From Paulinella micropora (taxonomy: Eukaryota > Cercozoa > Imbricatea > Euglyphida): a stretch of DNA of 22,822 nt. The stretch is from assembly GCA_009731375.1 (NCBI GenBank), contig BJOX01000361.1, positions 163,032 to 185,853 of the forward strand, read 5' to 3'. This document shows positions 1 through 7,968 of this stretch, piece after piece; the stretch's first letter is position 1, and every line of letters starts with the position of its first letter. The position numbers were made by a program, and so were the translations under genes. The notes below the pieces were generated by a model. It saw nothing but the letters and a program-made list of their open reading frames with translations. It was not told the origin of the DNA and searched no databases.

Positions 1-1
1 T

Positions 2-475
2 ATTAAATTATTGCAACAGAAAAATGTAAAACTGACTGATATGAGGAAAGCACTAGCACAAGCAGAAAAAAAGGGGCAATCTACGGAAAATGATGTTAAA
101 AATTTACAATTTAAGCAAACAATGAAAGATGCCTTATCAAAAAAGTATTTACCAGAAATAAAAATCGTTGATTTATCGCGGGCCTTAAAAAGGAAACTTG
201 AAATGGACGGACATACAAAATTGAAACATAGAGAAAATAGCGAATGGATTATGGCGATGGTAAAAAGGTTTAAAATTAATGTAGGAAACGATGAGAAACA
301 AATAAAAAAGAAAATAGCAGATTATGCTAAGTATGATGAGTATATGGGGAAACAAGGAGGTACAGGTAGGAAATTACACCATACATTGGACGAAATGATT
401 AATAAATTATTTTCAATTGCGAAAAAAAAAATAATTAATCCGCAAAGATTGGAAACACACAATGAACAAACATGA
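2..475 (+). CDS. Lysine-rich hypothetical protein, 5' partial
   Basis: The frame is open to the left edge, so the true start lies outside the window; an internal Met (MRKALAQAEKK) follows about 13 codons in. The product is very basic and lysine-rich, probably largely helical, with no Cys/His cluster or membrane segment. I do not recognise a family. It ends in TGA, and the next start codon lies 14 bases before that end, so the two genes overlap. Its place just before the protease and capsid block suggests a virion or packaging-associated PLV protein, but that is position only. Base composition matches the AT-rich virus-like block. Confidence 0.5.
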   Translation: MKLLQQKNVKLTDMRKALAQAEKKGQSTENDVKNLQFKQTMKDALSKKYLPEIKIVDLSRALKRKLEMDGHTKLKHRENSEWIMAMVKRFKINVGNDEKQIKKKIADYAKYDEYMGKQGGTGRKLHHTLDEMINKLFSIAKKKIINPQRLETHNEQT

Positions 476-1219
476 TTTTGTAAATACTCTAACAAACAAA
501 ATGACAATAGACCCGAATGTGGATAAACAAGTTTCAACGGATTTAAATATTGACGAAGGAATGCCACAACAACTACCACCGCCATTAGGCCACAGCCACA
601 GCAACCAGAGCCACAGCAACCAGAGCCAGAGGAGGGGATTTCACCCCCTACCATACCCCCGAGCGTCGCGGAGACGCCACAGCAACCAGAGCCACAGCCA
701 GAGGAGCCACAGCAACAGGGTGAGGGGCGGGGACTAATGACTAATGAAATAGACGACATAATGAAAAAATATGGATGGTATCTCGGAGCAATAGCCAGTG
801 ATGAAATCTATAAGTTGAAGCCCGGAAGCAGAAAGCGATACGGATGTATTATGAATACCGATCCGAGCAACAAAAAATGACAGCACTGGATGGCCGTTTA
901 CTGCTATTTAGATGGCGATAGAAGTATAGAGATATACGACCCGCTAGCCCTGTATAAACCAACGGAAGACTTTCAACAACAAATGAAACAACTAATTGAT
1001 AAAAGCCACCCAAGCACATACCTGCTTGTGAAGGTTAATCAAGTAAAACAACAATCAGACACATCAGACACGTGTGGTTGGCATAGTATGAGGTTTTTAA
1101 TGGAGCGAGCAAAAGGTATTAAATTCAAATTTGCCAGTGGTTTCACAGACCTAAAAGAAGAAGAAGCGGAAAAATTAAAAGCACAGAATGGTTATGGTCA
1201 TTTTGATACATACATATAA
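462..1219 (+). pseudogene. Adenain-like cysteine protease (PLV maturation protease), frameshifted and with an in-frame TGA
   Basis: In related viruses this enzyme cleaves capsid precursors during virion maturation. The C-terminal part shows the adenovirus-protease-like layout: a His-Trp pair (884-889), an acidic residue in IEIYDPL, a Gln in VNQVKQQ and the nucleophile in DTCGWHSMRF. Two lesions are visible. In the Pro/Gln/Glu-rich linker (about 585-600) the reading switches from the frame starting at 462 to the frame that carries the catalytic domain; the first frame runs on to 737 as a meaningless His/Ser/Arg repeat. A TGA at 878-880 then falls directly before the Gln-His-Trp block, so the ATG at 890 would make a protein without the catalytic His. 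Family assignment is good; whether the lesions are biological or assembly errors cannot be decided here. Confidence 0.75.
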
Positions 1220-1252
1220 AAGATATTTTCTAATATATAGATTTTTGAGGTT

Positions 1253-1280
1253 GTAGGTGGTTTTTATAAAAAGCACCTAC
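1253..1280 (+). promoter_or_regulatory. 28-bp palindrome abutting the penton start codon
   Basis: The arms GTAGGTGG and GCACCTAC enclose TTTTTATAAAAA, itself a palindrome. The whole 28 bp folds on itself with a single G-G mismatch per arm. It ends one base before the ATG at 1282 and contains a TATAAAA string. It could be a promoter/initiator palindrome, a leader RNA hairpin, or a terminator for the protease transcript that ends at 1219. Confidence 0.5.
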
Positions 1281-1281
1281 G

Positions 1282-2094
1282 ATGGAGTACAAAGGTGGTC
1301 GGTCAAGTTCCATCTATTACATAAATAGTAAAAATAGAATAACGGGAACAGACAGCGACTTTACACACGAAGTCAATATGAAGGGGCTAGACAATCCCAC
1401 ACATTGTAAAATTCTTCATATCTATGTGCCGAAGTCGTATTACTCTGTGGCTTCACCATATAATACTTTTACATTATCCGAAGACGGGTATGAGGCTTTA
1501 ATTACGATACCTGAGGGAAACTACACAATGAACAACTTAAAAAATAAACTGGCCGAGGTACTGACGACAGAAAGTCCGAATGACTATACTTATGTTGTCT
1601 CAAGCAACAATACAAACACAGAAGCGGAGGATGGCAAATTAACATTCAGTGTTTCAAATAACGGAGGTATTCAACCGCGGTTTATATTTGATGCTGATAC
1701 ACGTATTCACGAGGTAATGGGTTTTGATAGAAATTCAACATATTTCTTTGCTAATGATTTTATTAAATCGCCAAATGTAATTATTTTAACTGGTGAAAAA
1801 ACTCTGTATCTTCAATCGGATTTGGTGAATGAAGGTGATAATCATGTGCTTCAAGAAATATACACAGCCAACGAAATTCCTTTTGGTTCTGTTATCTATG
1901 ATGGAAGCGGGTCTGAGTATGGTAAAACATTGTCCGCTAATTCAAACAATGTATTCAGGTTTTACTTGACGGACGAAAACGACCAAGCAATAAATCTTAA
2001 TGGTTTGGGAATAGTTATGACATTATTGGTTTATCGTGAAACTAATTATTTTAGTTTATTTAATTCATTTTTCAATCTTTTGAAAAAGAGATAA
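1282..2094 (+). CDS. Penton / minor capsid protein (PLV, single jelly roll)
   Basis: An intact 270-residue protein. In PLVs and Polintons this single jelly-roll protein forms the pentamers at the capsid vertices. The N-terminus has the typical opening, a tyrosine-rich strand followed by INSKNRITGTDSDFT (about residues 13-27). The C-terminus has the typical closing block, FRFYLTDENDQAINLNG (about 226-242), followed by a hydrophobic strand. Length fits the family. It sits between the protease and the major capsid gene, as in known PLVs. It has no internal stops, unlike both neighbours. Identification rests on remembered family patterns. Confidence 0.75.
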   Translation: MEYKGGRSSSIYYINSKNRITGTDSDFTHEVNMKGLDNPTHCKILHIYVPKSYYSVASPYNTFTLSEDGYEALITIPEGNYTMNNLKNKLAEVLTTESPNDYTYVVSSNNTNTEAEDGKLTFSVSNNGGIQPRFIFDADTRIHEVMGFDRNSTYFFANDFIKSPNVIILTGEKTLYLQSDLVNEGDNHVLQEIYTANEIPFGSVIYDGSGSEYGKTLSANSNNVFRFYLTDENDQAINLNGLGIVMTLLVYRETNYFSLFNSFFNLLKKR

Positions 2095-2184
2095 ATATCA
2101 ATTAATTTTAGAATTATTTATTTTTTTCTATAAATATATTCTGGTGAATTAGTTAATTACACTACTTCAAAAACAAAACAAAAA
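2095..2184 (+). promoter_or_regulatory. AT-rich spacer with TATA-like string upstream of the major capsid gene
   Basis: A 90-bp, strongly AT-rich gap between the penton stop and the major capsid frame. It holds TCTATAAATATA at about 2129-2140, a plausible late promoter. No in-frame ATG occurs between the upstream in-frame TAA (2131-2133) and the beginning of the conserved protein. Confidence 0.35.
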
Positions 2185-3639
2185 TTGCCTGTCCAATACG
2201 GAGGAGAACTAGTCCATCAGACTAAGGAACTGCTCACGGGTAAGTATGAATTGAACAAACTTACTGCCCGTGAAGGGTCTGCTGATGTTGTTCTCACAAC
2301 TGCGGGTGGACTTGAAAGCACCTTTGAAATCCCTACTCGTCCTTTGAACCTTGCGAGGTCTGTCTTGCGATTTACTTACACCCCTGCCGCATCTGCTGGT
2401 TATAATCGTATGTTTATGGATTGCTTGCCTATGATACAAAGAATTGAACTGCGAAGCCGAAGCGGTCAATATTTGTGCAATCTTCAACACGTGGGCAATT
2501 ACACTAAGATGATTTGGAAGCCCGAAATTAAATATGAAAATGCACTTGATGCACTTGAAAACCACGGGGCGGGTGTATCTAGCGGGGCTATGCTTCAAAA
2601 GTGTAATGCTGGAAAAGTTGAGATAGGAAGTGTAGCGGAAAGAAAAGCAATTACTGATGCAGCCAATACTGCTGGAGTGGTTGCTGCAGTTCAAGGATAC
2701 TACAAAGTGCCACTTGTTAATGCCCGCCGTCATAATGATACTGCTCTCGCCGATAGCACTGCCGGAAATTATAGCCTTGTTAATGTTCCTTTTGAGGAGG
2801 CTAAGTATTTTGAAGGTGGCGGTAATGGAACGGCTACCCCTGTCATTAAAGTTAAACTTCCGTTGGGTATGATTTTTGGAACTATTTTTGAACTAGATAA
2901 GACTATCGGTTTTAATGAAATTTTGGATTTGCGAATTGTGTGGGAGGGTACTAACCGCTCTACTTTCTATGGAACTGATGCAAGCAGTATTTCTACTGGT
3001 GCTGCACAGGTTGCTGTTGGTGCTACTATTTCAAACTTGAATCTGTTTCTTGCCGTAGAGACTGACCCAAATGTCGTCCTTGGTGTACAGCAGAAGATTG
3101 CGGGAGAAGGTTTCCCATTTAAGATTGAATACCCTATACCTTGGAAGCAGAACCTCTCAACAACAAGCCAAAATTTCGTAGTAAAAATGAACCGCTCACA
3201 GGGAGAGAGAATTAGAAGAATTTATGCTTCCGCATTCCACAACGACGAAAATAAAAATACTGCTTTCGACAATGACAACAGAGCGGGTGCTAAGGTTGAA
3301 AAATACTATACAACCCTTGACGGCTCGCGACTTCAACAATTTGATGTTGATGTTAAGGAAAATGAAGACTATATGATTTTGAAGGATAAGTTGAAGGGAA
3401 GTGCTATCCTAAACAGCGATGTCTATCATTACAACTAGTTTCATGTGGATACTTGGGACAATAACCGCCCACTATGCGATAAAGATACTGACTGCTATGA
3501 AGTAAGCGGTCTGAGCCTTGATACTGAGCGACGATATGAATTTGTCGGCACTACTGTCGGCAATAATCATAACCATTATACTTATGCCATTCTTCAGCGA
3601 AGTGTGCTTGTGAAGGGAATTGAAATCCTTATGAGTTGA
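2185..3639 (+). pseudogene. Major capsid protein (double jelly roll), no ATG start and an in-frame TAG
   Basis: This frame encodes about 485 codons resembling the PLV/Polinton double jelly-roll hexon that builds the capsid shell. Supporting blocks are ESTFEIPTRPLNLARSVLRF near the N-terminus and, after the stop, DTWDNNRP and the ERRYEFVGT...YTYAILQRS terminal strands. Two defects are visible. The protein appears to begin at a TTG at 2185, with no in-frame ATG until about 2407, well inside the fold. A TAG at 3436-3438 interrupts one unchanged frame, cutting off the last 67 codons, which clearly belong to the same protein. A pseudogene is likeliest; stop reassignment is unlikely because other stops in this block are mixed TAA, TAG and TGA. 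Assembly error is possible. Confidence 0.75.
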
Positions 3640-3702
3640 TATTTATCAACTTCACTCTCATTCGCTTTGCTTATTCTTGTTTGTTGATAAACATCGAAAA
3701 AA
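3640..3702. other. Palindrome-rich spacer after the major capsid gene
   Basis: Directly after the capsid TGA, TTTATCAAC (3642-3650) pairs with GTTGATAAA (3683-3691) around a 32-base loop. AAACATCG (3689-3696) pairs with CGATGTTT (3703-3710) around A6. The second stem runs into the 55-bp upstream element of the fibre gene. These could be transcript-end structures or part of a larger repeat family in this element. Confidence 0.45.
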
Positions 3703-3757
3703 CGATGTTTTACAATAAGCGGGAGTGCGTCAGCACGAAGCGCAATTCTAAAATATC
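3703..3757 (+). repeat. 55-bp inverted repeat, copy 1 (upstream of fibre gene)
   Basis: It matches the reverse complement of 5574-5628 at 52 of 55 positions. It begins CGATGTTTTACAATAAGCG and ends CAATTCTAAAATATC. It lies 50 bp before the fibre ATG and, relative to the gene it precedes, has the same orientation as copy 2. That favours a shared promoter or 5' leader; an inverted-repeat-bounded cassette is the alternative. Confidence 0.8.
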
Positions 3758-3807
3758 AAAAAGAATAATAAAAATAAAAATATTTTTTTGTTTTATATAC
3801 ACAAGAG

Positions 3808-5037
3808 ATGACTACTCACCAGAGAAATTTAATCTCACAAAATCCAGACGGAGATTTCGTAAATGTAAAAGTAGGGCATGATGGTTATCTTGAGACTAAT
3901 GTTGAAAAAACAGCATTTGGTGAATTAGCAACATCACGATACACACCGATTATACAAGAAACATTTATGTATAATGTAAATACCTCTAAGTGGAACACAA
4001 GCACTACTAATGCTACATTAGAGCAAAAGAGTGCTATGGCATATCTAACAACACAGGCTGTTGGAGGTTCAAGATTATTCATTGAAACAAAAAAGAAAAT
4101 TAAATATCGTGCTGGTATGGGTGTATGTGTCAGATTTACTGCTTTGTGGAATACAAATGAAGCAGGCGGATATTCATCTTATGTAGGTATTGGTGATTCC
4201 TTCTTGACGGACGGATTTTTCTTCTCAAGAGAAAATGGTGTAATGAAAATATACCAATTAAACAACTCCAATGTCATTACCGATGTTAAACAAAGTCAAT
4301 GGAATGTAGATAAAGCAGATGGAAGCGATTACTTACCAGCCATTGATTTCAGTAAGGGTAATGTATTTCAGATTAAATACCAATACTTAGGTTTTGGTCA
4401 GATATCATTTTATATTGAAAATCCGAACACGGGGCTATTTCAACTAGTCCATGCTATACGATATGCTAACAGCAAAACTGCTCCATCTCTTAATAATACT
4501 ACTTTACCATTCTTGGCTTCTATAGCAGTTGGTGCTAATCCGCAAATCCAAAATCTTAGAATTGCCAGTGTTGGATGCTTTATTGAAGGAACTGAAATCA
4601 TAAGAGGTTTTCCATTTATTTATGAAAGAACAGCAAATACGACGAATGTAGCAACTCATGCTTTTACTATGAGAAATAATACTAATATTATTGGAAACAC
4701 TATTGCTAATTATAGTATAGTGTATCCTAGACGGCTAAATGTCTTAAATACAGATGGTAAATCTGGTGTAATCATTAAAGTAATAAAAAATGCTACCCTT
4801 ACTGGTGCTGTCTATGCTGAAAACAATACTAATACAAGTCTGGTTTCATTTGATACTACCGCAACTATTGCTGGTGGAAAGACTATTGCCGTTGTATTTG
4901 TTAATACGAATGATGCTCAAAGCATAGATTTTAATGATTATGATTTAGATGATATGTTGCCAAGCGAAAGGCTAACTATAACAGCACAGGCTACTACAAA
5001 TCAGACTATAAGTATCAGTATGCTTTTACTTGGTTAG
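3808..5037 (+). CDS. Fibre-like virion surface protein (putative)
   Basis: An intact 409-residue protein. The middle part (about residues 100-235) resembles a beta-rich structural protein family of marine phages and large DNA viruses. Its landmarks are SYVGIGDSFLTDGFFF, SQWNVDKADG (about 163-172), YLGFGQISFYIENPNTG (about 193-209) and LVHAIRYANS. The C-terminal third is Asn/Thr-rich and probably beta-structured, as in fibre tips or adhesins. There is no signal peptide or membrane segment. A role in host attachment is inferred from this resemblance and from its position after the capsid genes. It converges with the - strand zinc-cysteine gene, and both share the same upstream 55-bp element. 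A scaffold or cement protein is the main alternative. Confidence 0.5.
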   Translation: MTTHQRNLISQNPDGDFVNVKVGHDGYLETNVEKTAFGELATSRYTPIIQETFMYNVNTSKWNTSTTNATLEQKSAMAYLTTQAVGGSRLFIETKKKIKYRAGMGVCVRFTALWNTNEAGGYSSYVGIGDSFLTDGFFFSRENGVMKIYQLNNSNVITDVKQSQWNVDKADGSDYLPAIDFSKGNVFQIKYQYLGFGQISFYIENPNTGLFQLVHAIRYANSKTAPSLNNTTLPFLASIAVGANPQIQNLRIASVGCFIEGTEIIRGFPFIYERTANTTNVATHAFTMRNNTNIIGNTIANYSIVYPRRLNVLNTDGKSGVIIKVIKNATLTGAVYAENNTNTSLVSFDTTATIAGGKTIAVVFVNTNDAQSIDFNDYDLDDMLPSERLTITAQATTNQTISISMLLLG

Positions 5038-5135
5038 AAGACCCATGAAAGCAAAAAAAAAAACGAAAATGGAAGTGTGGATTTTCAAATATCACTTTTT
5101 AAAATACTTGATAAAATTATTTTTTCTAACTTCAT
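5038..5135. other. Convergent-gene spacer
   Basis: About 100 bp of A/T-rich sequence lies between the facing 3' ends of the fibre gene and the zinc-cysteine gene, with poly-A and poly-T runs. No further gene is visible. It presumably holds the transcription end signals for both strands. Confidence 0.35.
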
Positions 5136-5573
5136 TCATTTCTTCATTTTTTTTTCTAGAAATGAAAGTACACATGCCACATCGCAAAATCTATCATTGT
5201 CAATTGAAACTGATAACACATTTTTTTTCTTACACTCTTTACAAGGTGCTTTATTTAATATACATCCTTCTTCTGTACATGTAGCAGTCGCTATTTCTTT
5301 GCCAACATTAGCCTTTATTTCGGTAATTCCAGTCTCTCTCACAACAAGATCTGTTTCCTTAAAAGGAGTGCTTTGTTCCTCCATCATTTTTTCTAATGTA
5401 GCCTCCAACGGAATAACTACTTTCACATTGTCGTCCCTCGGCTTGTATTGCTCATAGAAAGATACAATGTCAGGCTTAGTCCATTTAATTGTCGGCATTT
5501 TGACATTGCCGCCGTCAAGGTTCCATTTGTCAATTTCATTTAAGTAGTCCTGTTTGGTTGACAGGTCAGTCAT
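5136..5573 (-). CDS. Hypothetical protein with C-terminal cysteine cluster (possible zinc finger)
   Basis: An intact 145-residue protein. The first 90 residues are charged and helix-prone. The last third has six cysteines: C99 and C104 (CTEEGC), C111 and C114 (CKEC), and C130 and C134 (CDVAC followed by VLSFL). The C-x2-C then C-x3-C-plus-hydrophobic arrangement recalls TRASH/FCS-type zinc fingers, but I cannot assign a family. The ATG directly follows the 55-bp shared element, which supports this start. A regulatory or nucleic-acid-binding role is inference only. Confidence 0.55.
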   Translation of the reverse strand: MTDLSTKQDYLNEIDKWNLDGGNVKMPTIKWTKPDIVSFYEQYKPRDDNVKVVIPLEATLEKMMEEQSTPFKETDLVVRETGITEIKANVGKEIATATCTEEGCILNKAPCKECKKKNVLSVSIDNDRFCDVACVLSFLEKKMKK

Positions 5574-5628
5574 GATATTTTAGAATTGCGCTTCGTGCTG
5601 TCGCACTCTCGCTTATTCTAAAACATCG
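5574..5628 (-). repeat. 55-bp inverted repeat, copy 2 (upstream of the zinc-cysteine gene)
   Basis: Reverse complement of 3703-3757 with three mismatches. It touches the start codon at 5571-5573, so here the element would be the entire 5' leader, or the promoter of a nearly leaderless transcript. Both copies are followed on the outer side by short A-runs, which is weak evidence for a target duplication because the sequence is low complexity. Confidence 0.8.
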
Positions 5629-5696
5629 AAAAAAAATTTAAAGAAAAATAATTAAAAGAAAACGATGTTTTGTGATGACGAAGTCAGAACAAAATA
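5629..5696. other. Spacer with CGATGTTTT palindrome and a recurring 17-mer
   Basis: AAAACATCG (5620-5628) pairs with CGATGTTTT (5663-5671). The following TGATGACGAAGTCAGAA (5673-5689) recurs with one change at 10295-10311. The stretch ends in AAAATATC, the same end as the 55-bp element, so it looks like a diverged half of that repeat. Confidence 0.45.
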
Positions 5697-6026
5697 TCAA
5701 ATATATTTTTTTACTTCACTTTTAATGTCAGTAAATTTCTCAAACCACGGCTGTTTCATGACCCATTCAAGATATGGCTTATCAATAGTTGCAACATCTT
5801 GAATTTTCTTACCTTTATACTTACCGAATGGAAAAATATCCCTTGGCTTGCCTGCCCGTGCATTTTCAATCATTTGGATTTTGTCAGTAATTATCTTTTT
5901 AACATCGGTAAGAGAAAATGTTTCTTTTTTATTTTCAATAGAGAGTTTCTCAAACTTCTCACATAATCTGGTGAGGGTGGTCGTTGGTCTATATAGAGTT
6001 GTAAAAAATTTTGTGGAAAAAATTAA
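5697..6026 (-). CDS. Small protein with exonuclease-X C-terminal-like domain (GKYKGK), start uncertain
   Basis: The frame is open for 110 codons, from after a TAA (6027-6029) down to TGA (5697-5699). The only early Met is at 5873, which would leave just 58 residues. The second half reads IFPFGKYKGKKIQDV...PYLEWVMKQPWF, the pattern of the small domain at the C-terminus of exonuclease X and of stand-alone proteins related to it (family known from bacteria, phages and large viruses). The first half (RPTTTLTRLCEKFEKLS) looks like real protein but lacks a Met, so the start is lost, non-ATG, or the piece was once part of a longer gene. It lies just downstream of the polymerase on the same strand, suggesting a replication or repair accessory. 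The nuclease core itself is absent. Confidence 0.5.
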   Translation of the reverse strand, partial: LIFSTKFFTTLYRPTTTLTRLCEKFEKLSIENKKETFSLTDVKKIITDKIQMIENARAGKPRDIFPFGKYKGKKIQDVATIDKPYLEWVMKQPWFEKFTDIKSEVKKYI

Positions 6027-6062
6027 TTAATTATTATCATTAATTTAGGAGCGGATATGGAA

Positions 6063-6952
6063 TCATTTTGGAATACTATCATTTTCATTGATAAAGTCGC
6101 GTCCACTCCATTTATTCTCATTAACTTTCTTTTTTATGTTTGTAGTATGAACTATGCTGAAATGGTTAATGTTTTGTTGTTTGCTATTTCGTGATAAATG
6201 GATTTTCTTCATTTGAAAATCTCTAACATTTTCAATGCTTTCGCCTAAATCCATCTTTTCATATACTTCTGGATTCAAGCCTTTTGAATTCAATCCCTTA
6301 CCTCTTAGGTGGAAGTATCTCTTTTTTACTCCTTCATTTTCGTAGCATTCAATTATATGAACTCCTTTGTCTTTATGTTTCAAGTCATTTTGGTAAGGTA
6401 AGGGAGAAAGGCTTCATTCGTTGTAAATTCTAACATATACAATTTAGGAGCGACCCATATTCCTCTTATTATCTTACAGCAATCTCCTAAGTCATCCGTT
6501 ATTCCTCCGATAGATTTATCTCCAAGTCTTTTGATTAGTTTGGCAAACATAACATGCAACACTAAACTATCGGTATCGGTGTAATAGAAGTCGGCTTCTA
6601 TGTCTTTATTCGGATTAGCCCCTTTTATGTAGTTATACATAATTCGTCTGCTATATGCTAGAATAAAAGCCCCGTAGTGAGAAGGTTTAGTTATGCTCTC
6701 TTCAATTATTTCTTCCTTTCTAGGAATTCCAGATACATGCCATAGTTTGTTTCCGTCTTTATCTTTGAATTCAACCACATCTGATATATAATTTTTCGTC
6801 CAAAATTTCCAATACTCCTCATTTGATTTAATATATTCTGCTTCTGTTGGGATAGGTCGTTGTATCATCTTTCCGTATAACGAATTCATAAATAGTTTGG
6901 CTAATAAATATTGTGGTGTGCCTTTTTCGCTATTCTCTTTCGCCTTAAACAT
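6063..6952 (-). pseudogene. pPolB palm/thumb segment (motifs B and C)
   Basis: Two frames overlapping at 6380-6383. The first (6380-6952, 190 aa) has motif B at residues 19-28, PSHYGAFILAYSRRIM and motif C (YTDTDS, residues 124-129), including the metal-binding aspartates. The second (6063-6383) has FHLRGKGLNSKGLNPEVYEKM, typical of the region just after motif C in protein-primed polymerases of this group. The 4-base overlap marks a frameshift rather than two genes. Near 6063 the end may also be shifted: a neighbouring frame continues a few codons to a TAA near 6030. Confidence 0.75.
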
Positions 6953-7327
6953 TTCTAATATATATTCTTTGAATACTGGTTCTTCCTCCTCTGTATAGTA
7001 TCCTTTGCGAATTGTTATATCGTAGCCTTCCTTAATATATCTTCAATATCAACACTTGTAAGCCATTGGTCTTTCATATCCGCTAAATTCCACTTTAATG
7101 AGCCCATTTTATTTCTCTGACCTATTCTTGAATGTAATATGTCTTTTGGCGAGATATAATCAACATTGTAAATACCGATAGGAAGATTATTATAATCAAA
7201 TGGTGCGATAGCCTGCTTAATTTCTGTTGGGTATAAAGAAATAAATTAAGCATCGCTGTTGGGTATAAAGATACGACATCCGCATCAACTAAATAATCGG
7301 TTAATTCATCAAATGTGATTTTCCCTG
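6953..7327 (-). pseudogene. pPolB motif A segment with 32-bp tandem duplication
   Basis: No ORF over 60 codons spans this stretch, yet the - strand encodes motif A (DADVVSLYPTAM, about 7255-7290) and the following finger region. CTGTTGGGTATAAAG (+ strand) occurs at 7224-7238 and again at 7256-7270. This is a 32-bp tandem duplication whose length is not a multiple of three, so it shifts the frame immediately after motif A. Another shift lies near 7027-7036. Confidence 0.6.
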
Positions 7328-7870
7328 CTAAGTAGTCCTTGTATTGTTTTGAAACAAATTTTTTTTGCTTGGATATGTTCTTGCTCCGATAACCGCTTTT
7401 CTAAATGCATTCTCTTGTTCAATAGTTGGAAGTCTTACATCGTGCTTACCATCAATCATTTTCTTCCAGATATTGAAGGCGAGACTTGAAGTTGAAATGT
7501 ATGAAGTTAAATTCACCGAGTGTTTTTCAAATATCTCTGTGTTTATTTTGTCATATAACTCTTTTAACCCCATAACATCGCACTTCAAATATTCAAGACA
7601 CTTATTTCTTAATTCTTCACTCATTGTTTCCCAAGTAGTCGCCTTGTCGTGGTCAAAATCTCCTTTAAGAGTTTTACATTTCATATTTTCTAAGTTTTCT
7701 TTTAATGTACCCTGAGTATGCTTACACATATCCCACATTTTAATATTTTCAAATTGTAAAGAGATTATTGACCCGTTATTAATCATATGTGATTTTGGTT
7801 TAATACCTCTTCTTATTAATTCCTGTTTAATAAAGTAGTGGTCAAAGTTCGCCCCGTTAAACCCATTCAC
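7328..7870 (-). pseudogene. pPolB exonuclease II/III and linker segment
   Basis: A 180-codon open frame. Exo II is at residues 2-12, Exo III at 94-98 (Tyr94, Asp98), followed by the conserved YISTSSLAFNIWKKM block. The frame breaks at the T8 run (7359-7366), just after GARTYPSKK; the following residues are out of frame until the stop. Confidence 0.7.
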
Positions 7871-7968
7871 ATATAAAATCGGTGCTTCTTCATCTTTCTT
7901 CTCTTTCTTTCTTACTCCTGCTACTTTATTAACTGGATTATGTGTTTGTTTGTTAGCCCATTCTAATG

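Noticed and set aside
322-759. Cys/Gly-rich 145-aa frame on the - strand
   Set aside because: Antisense shadow of the Pro/Gln repeat linker of the protease; the composition is just the reverse complement of CCACAGCAACCAGAG repeats.
2209-2733. 174-aa - strand frame inside the major capsid gene
   Set aside because: Antisense to a recognisable capsid protein, with no protein-family character.
3436-3438. Stop-codon reassignment (TAG read as sense)
   Set aside because: The fibre gene in the same block ends at TAG, and another broken gene uses TGA, so a single reassigned codon does not explain the pattern.
7365-7715. 116-aa + strand frame within the polymerase
   Set aside because: Antisense shadow of the exonuclease domain.
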